Under the pieces are notes generated by a model. That model saw nothing but the letters and a program-made list of their open reading frames with translations. It searched no databases and was not told the DNA's origin. From JALZDI01 sp036259355 (GTDB taxonomy: Bacteria > Actinomycetota > Actinomycetes > Propionibacteriales > Nocardioidaceae), in the NCBI GenBank assembly GCA_036259355.1, contig DATABY010000156.1:1-9958 (forward strand): a stretch of 9,958 nucleotides of DNA, given 5' to 3'. Shown one piece after another: positions 6,303 to 9,958 of the stretch. Position numbers and translations under genes: made by a program. Position 1 is the first letter of the stretch. Every line of letters begins with the position of its first letter.

Positions 6303-6782
6303 TCACGCGGACCGCGGTCGCTCCCAACCGACGTCGTCGAGGGTCAGCGGCCGCACGGTGCCCTTGGTGGCGAGATGCACCGGCCACAGGGACACGCCTG
6401 CCCCGGCCGCCTGGCCCAGCAGCGCCCGGGCCCAGGCCCGGTCGCTGGGCGTGACCCTCGCGGAGCCCGGTCGGGACAGCGTCACGGCCACCGTGGCCCC
6501 GCCGGTGTCGCTGCCGTCGACGTGGGCCACCTCGTGGGCGATCTGCAGCAGCCTGCCGACCATGTCGTCGTCGGGCAGGTCGGGGATGTCGTCGATCGGT
6601 ACGACGATCGGCAGCTGGAAGCCGTCCTCGTCGAACCACAGCAGCCACAGGCTGCGCCGCTCGAAGCCCCAGGGACCCATGAGCTGGCGCCAGCGGACCA
6701 GCAGCGCGGTCTCGGTGCGCACCGGCGGCGAGTCCTCCGGCGCGGCGAGCGGAGGTACCTCGCTGGAGTAGGGATCGTCCAT
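6303..6782 (-). CDS. Conserved-looking hypothetical protein, 159 aa
   Basis: I do not recognise a named family with confidence. The protein is soluble, acidic overall and has no signal peptide or membrane segment. An N-terminal Pro-rich tail is followed by LVRWRQLMGPWGFERRSLWLLWFDEDG (alternating basic and aromatic residues), an Asp-rich loop PIDDIPDLPDDD, a helix GRLLQIAHEVAHVDG, a strand VAVTLSRPG, a helix DRAWARALLGQA and ending strands SLWPVHLATKGTVRPLTLDD. The alternation of strands and helices suggests a compact alpha/beta domain. Coding is supported by third-position GC bias, an ATG at 6782 with GAGG immediately upstream, and a 12-base gap to the DMT transporter gene. It may be a first gene of that unit. 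Its start faces the AraC-type gene divergently. Confidence 0.78.
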   Translation of the reverse strand: MDDPYSSEVPPLAAPEDSPPVRTETALLVRWRQLMGPWGFERRSLWLLWFDEDGFQLPIVVPIDDIPDLPDDDMVGRLLQIAHEVAHVDGSDTGGATVAVTLSRPGSARVTPSDRAWARALLGQAAGAGVSLWPVHLATKGTVRPLTLDDVGWERPRSA

Positions 6783-6876
6783 CGCCTCAGCATGGCCGAA
6801 ACGCCGCCGTGCTCGCGGTGGCCGTCCACAGCAGCGGCGCTAGGCAACTCCCGGGCGTCGTGGCACGATCTCACAG
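6783..6876. promoter_or_regulatory. Divergent intergenic region
   Basis: These 94 bases separate the start of the 159-aa protein gene (-) from the start of the AraC-type gene (+) and must carry promoters for both if they are not transcribed from further away. I cannot pick out clear -35/-10 pairs or a palindrome; only a weak CACGAT-like element occurs shortly before the GTG at 6877. Confidence 0.4.
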
Positions 6877-7326
6877 GTGTCCAACACACCCGCCGCAGCC
6901 CAGCGCCTGCGCGACCTCGCGCGGCTGCGCCGCGTTCGCGACCGGATCGACCGGGAGTACGCGCAGCCGCTGGACGTGGAGGCGCTCGCCCGCGACGCGC
7001 ACATGTCGGCCGGGCACCTCAGCCGCGAGTTCCGGCGCGCCTACGGCGAGTCGCCGTACTCCTACCTCATGACGCGGCGCATCGAGCGCGCGATGGCGCT
7101 GTTGCGTCGTGGCGACCTCAGCGTCACCGAGGTCTGCTTCGCGGTCGGCTGCGCGTCGCCGGGCACCTTCAGCACGCGCTTCACCGAGCTGGTCGGTGTG
7201 CCGCCCAGCGTCTACCGGCGCGACGGGGCGCGTGTGACCGCGGGGATGCCGCCGTGTGTGGCGAAACAGGTGACCAGACCGGTCAGGAATCGAGAAGCGC
7301 GAGTCATGGAGCCGCAGCTAGCGTGA
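6877..7326 (+). CDS. AraC-family transcriptional regulator, DNA-binding domain only
   Basis: This 149-residue protein is essentially a bare AraC/XylS DNA-binding domain. The first helix-turn-helix is at about residues 33-54 (DVEALARDAHMSAGHLSREF), followed by GESPYSYLMTRRIERAMALL, and the second at about 82-103 (SVTEVCFAVGCASPGTFSTRF) with the family end GVPPSVYRR. There is no N-terminal sensor domain, only about 30 residues (with a basic RLRRVRDRIDREY helix), and a 34-residue C-terminal tail. It starts at GTG 6877. The gene is five bases upstream of the VOC gene and shares its strand, so it probably regulates the string it heads. AraC-only proteins of this size beside VOC genes are common in actinobacteria. 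Because it has no ligand domain, its signal may come through the VOC partner or through its own abundance. Confidence 0.92.
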   Translation: MSNTPAAAQRLRDLARLRRVRDRIDREYAQPLDVEALARDAHMSAGHLSREFRRAYGESPYSYLMTRRIERAMALLRRGDLSVTEVCFAVGCASPGTFSTRFTELVGVPPSVYRRDGARVTAGMPPCVAKQVTRPVRNREARVMEPQLA

Positions 7327-7331
7327 CGGCC

Positions 7332-7742
7332 ATGGACATCACCATTCACACGACGTTCCTCCCGCACGACGACCCCGAGGCCTCGCTGGCGTTCTATCGC
7401 GACACGCTCGGCTTCGAGGTCCGCAACGACGTCGGAAAGGGGACGATGCGCTGGATCACGGTCGGTCCCGTCGACCAGCCCGGCACGTCCATCCTGCTGG
7501 CGCCGCCGGCCGCCGACCCGGGGGTCACCGAGGACGAGCGGCGCACCATCGCCGAGATGATGGCCAAGGGCACCTACGGCTGGATCCTGCTGGCCACCAG
7601 GGACCTCGACGGCACCTTCGAGAAGATCCAGGCCGGCGACGCCGAGGTCGTCCAGGAGCCGACCGAGCAGCCGTGGGGCGCCCGCGACTGCGCCTTCCGT
7701 GACCCCGCGGGCAACCTGGTCCGCGTCCAGGAGCAGCGCTGA
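7332..7742 (+). CDS. VOC family (glyoxalase/bleomycin resistance fold) protein
   Basis: This 136-residue protein has two beta-alpha-beta-beta-beta modules of the vicinal oxygen chelate fold. The first is marked by EASLAFYRDTLGF (about 16-28) and the second by RDLDGTFEKIQ, with FRDPAGNLVRV (122-132) at the C-terminus. Histidine 6 sits in the first strand at a metal-ligand position, but the glutamate that normally follows GNL in metal-dependent glyoxalases is replaced by arginine 131, so catalysis by the glyoxalase I mechanism is unlikely to be standard. It may be a binding or resistance protein, or an enzyme with other ligands. It starts at the ATG at 7332 without a strong Shine-Dalgarno, and lies between the AraC-type and UvrA-like genes with gaps of 5 and 20 bases, so it is likely translated from the same mRNA. 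The substrate is unknown. Confidence 0.93.
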   Translation: MDITIHTTFLPHDDPEASLAFYRDTLGFEVRNDVGKGTMRWITVGPVDQPGTSILLAPPAADPGVTEDERRTIAEMMAKGTYGWILLATRDLDGTFEKIQAGDAEVVQEPTEQPWGARDCAFRDPAGNLVRVQEQR

Positions 7743-7750
7743 GCATGGCT

Positions 7751-7756
7751 GGGAGG
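7751..7756 (+). promoter_or_regulatory. Ribosome binding site that decides the UvrA-like start
   Basis: GGGAGG ends six bases before the ATG at 7763. The alternative in-frame ATG at 7745 lies upstream of this site and has no comparable one, so 7763 is preferred. Confidence 0.7.
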
Positions 7757-7762
7757 ACGGAC

Positions 7763-9958
<2,196 letters not shown>

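Noticed and set aside
5313..7742. A plus-strand 809-codon frame ending in the VOC protein
   Set aside because: Only its last 136 codons (from the ATG at 7332) are the VOC gene; the upstream part is antisense or out of frame to the DMT, hypothetical and AraC-type genes.

Overview
The window is about 70% GC, almost fully coding, uses GTG starts freely and has strong third-position G/C bias. With its families (a UMF1/Atg22-type transporter, a helix-turn-helix/MurA fusion, an AraC-VOC-UvrA-like gene string, a zinc-ribbon protein ending in an IDELFG-like motif), this points to a chromosomal segment of a high-GC actinobacterium, probably near Nocardioides or its relatives. The genus is an inference. 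I found no tRNA, rRNA, CRISPR array, insertion sequence or phage gene. No gene-free stretch exceeds about 100 bases.

Layout from left to right: (1) the C-terminal end of a LuxR-type regulator on the + strand, running in from outside. (2) A minus-strand pair, a glycerophosphodiester phosphodiesterase followed by a 12-helix UMF1-type MFS transporter. Their stop and start codons overlap as GTGA, so they are probably translationally coupled. (3) A divergent small zinc-ribbon protein on the + strand. (4) A minus-strand run read from right to left: a hypothetical 159-aa protein, a DUF606/YdcZ-type DMT transporter, a MurA paralogue with an N-terminal XRE DNA-binding domain, and a flavodoxin-like/FMN reductase-fold protein. 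(5) A plus-strand string starting at 6877: a short AraC-type regulator, a VOC (glyoxalase-fold) protein and a UvrA-like tandem ATPase that runs off the right edge.

Two parts deserve attention. The XRE-MurA gene has a perfect 8-bp inverted repeat with a 4-base spacer (20 bases, 25% GC) just upstream of its best start codon, overlapping a good -10 hexamer. This suggests an enzyme-derived autoregulator that may sense UDP-GlcNAc or PEP. The MurA catalytic Cys, Lys and Arg positions look intact, so it may be both enzyme and regulator. The AraC-VOC-UvrA-like string has gaps of only 5 and 20 bases. Its UvrA-like protein lacks the length needed for a UvrB-interaction domain but keeps both ATPase sites and the C-terminal DNA-binding zinc module. 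It looks like a UvrA2/DrrC-type paralogue that could act in protection against DNA-binding small molecules. Both functional ideas are inferences from sequence and context.
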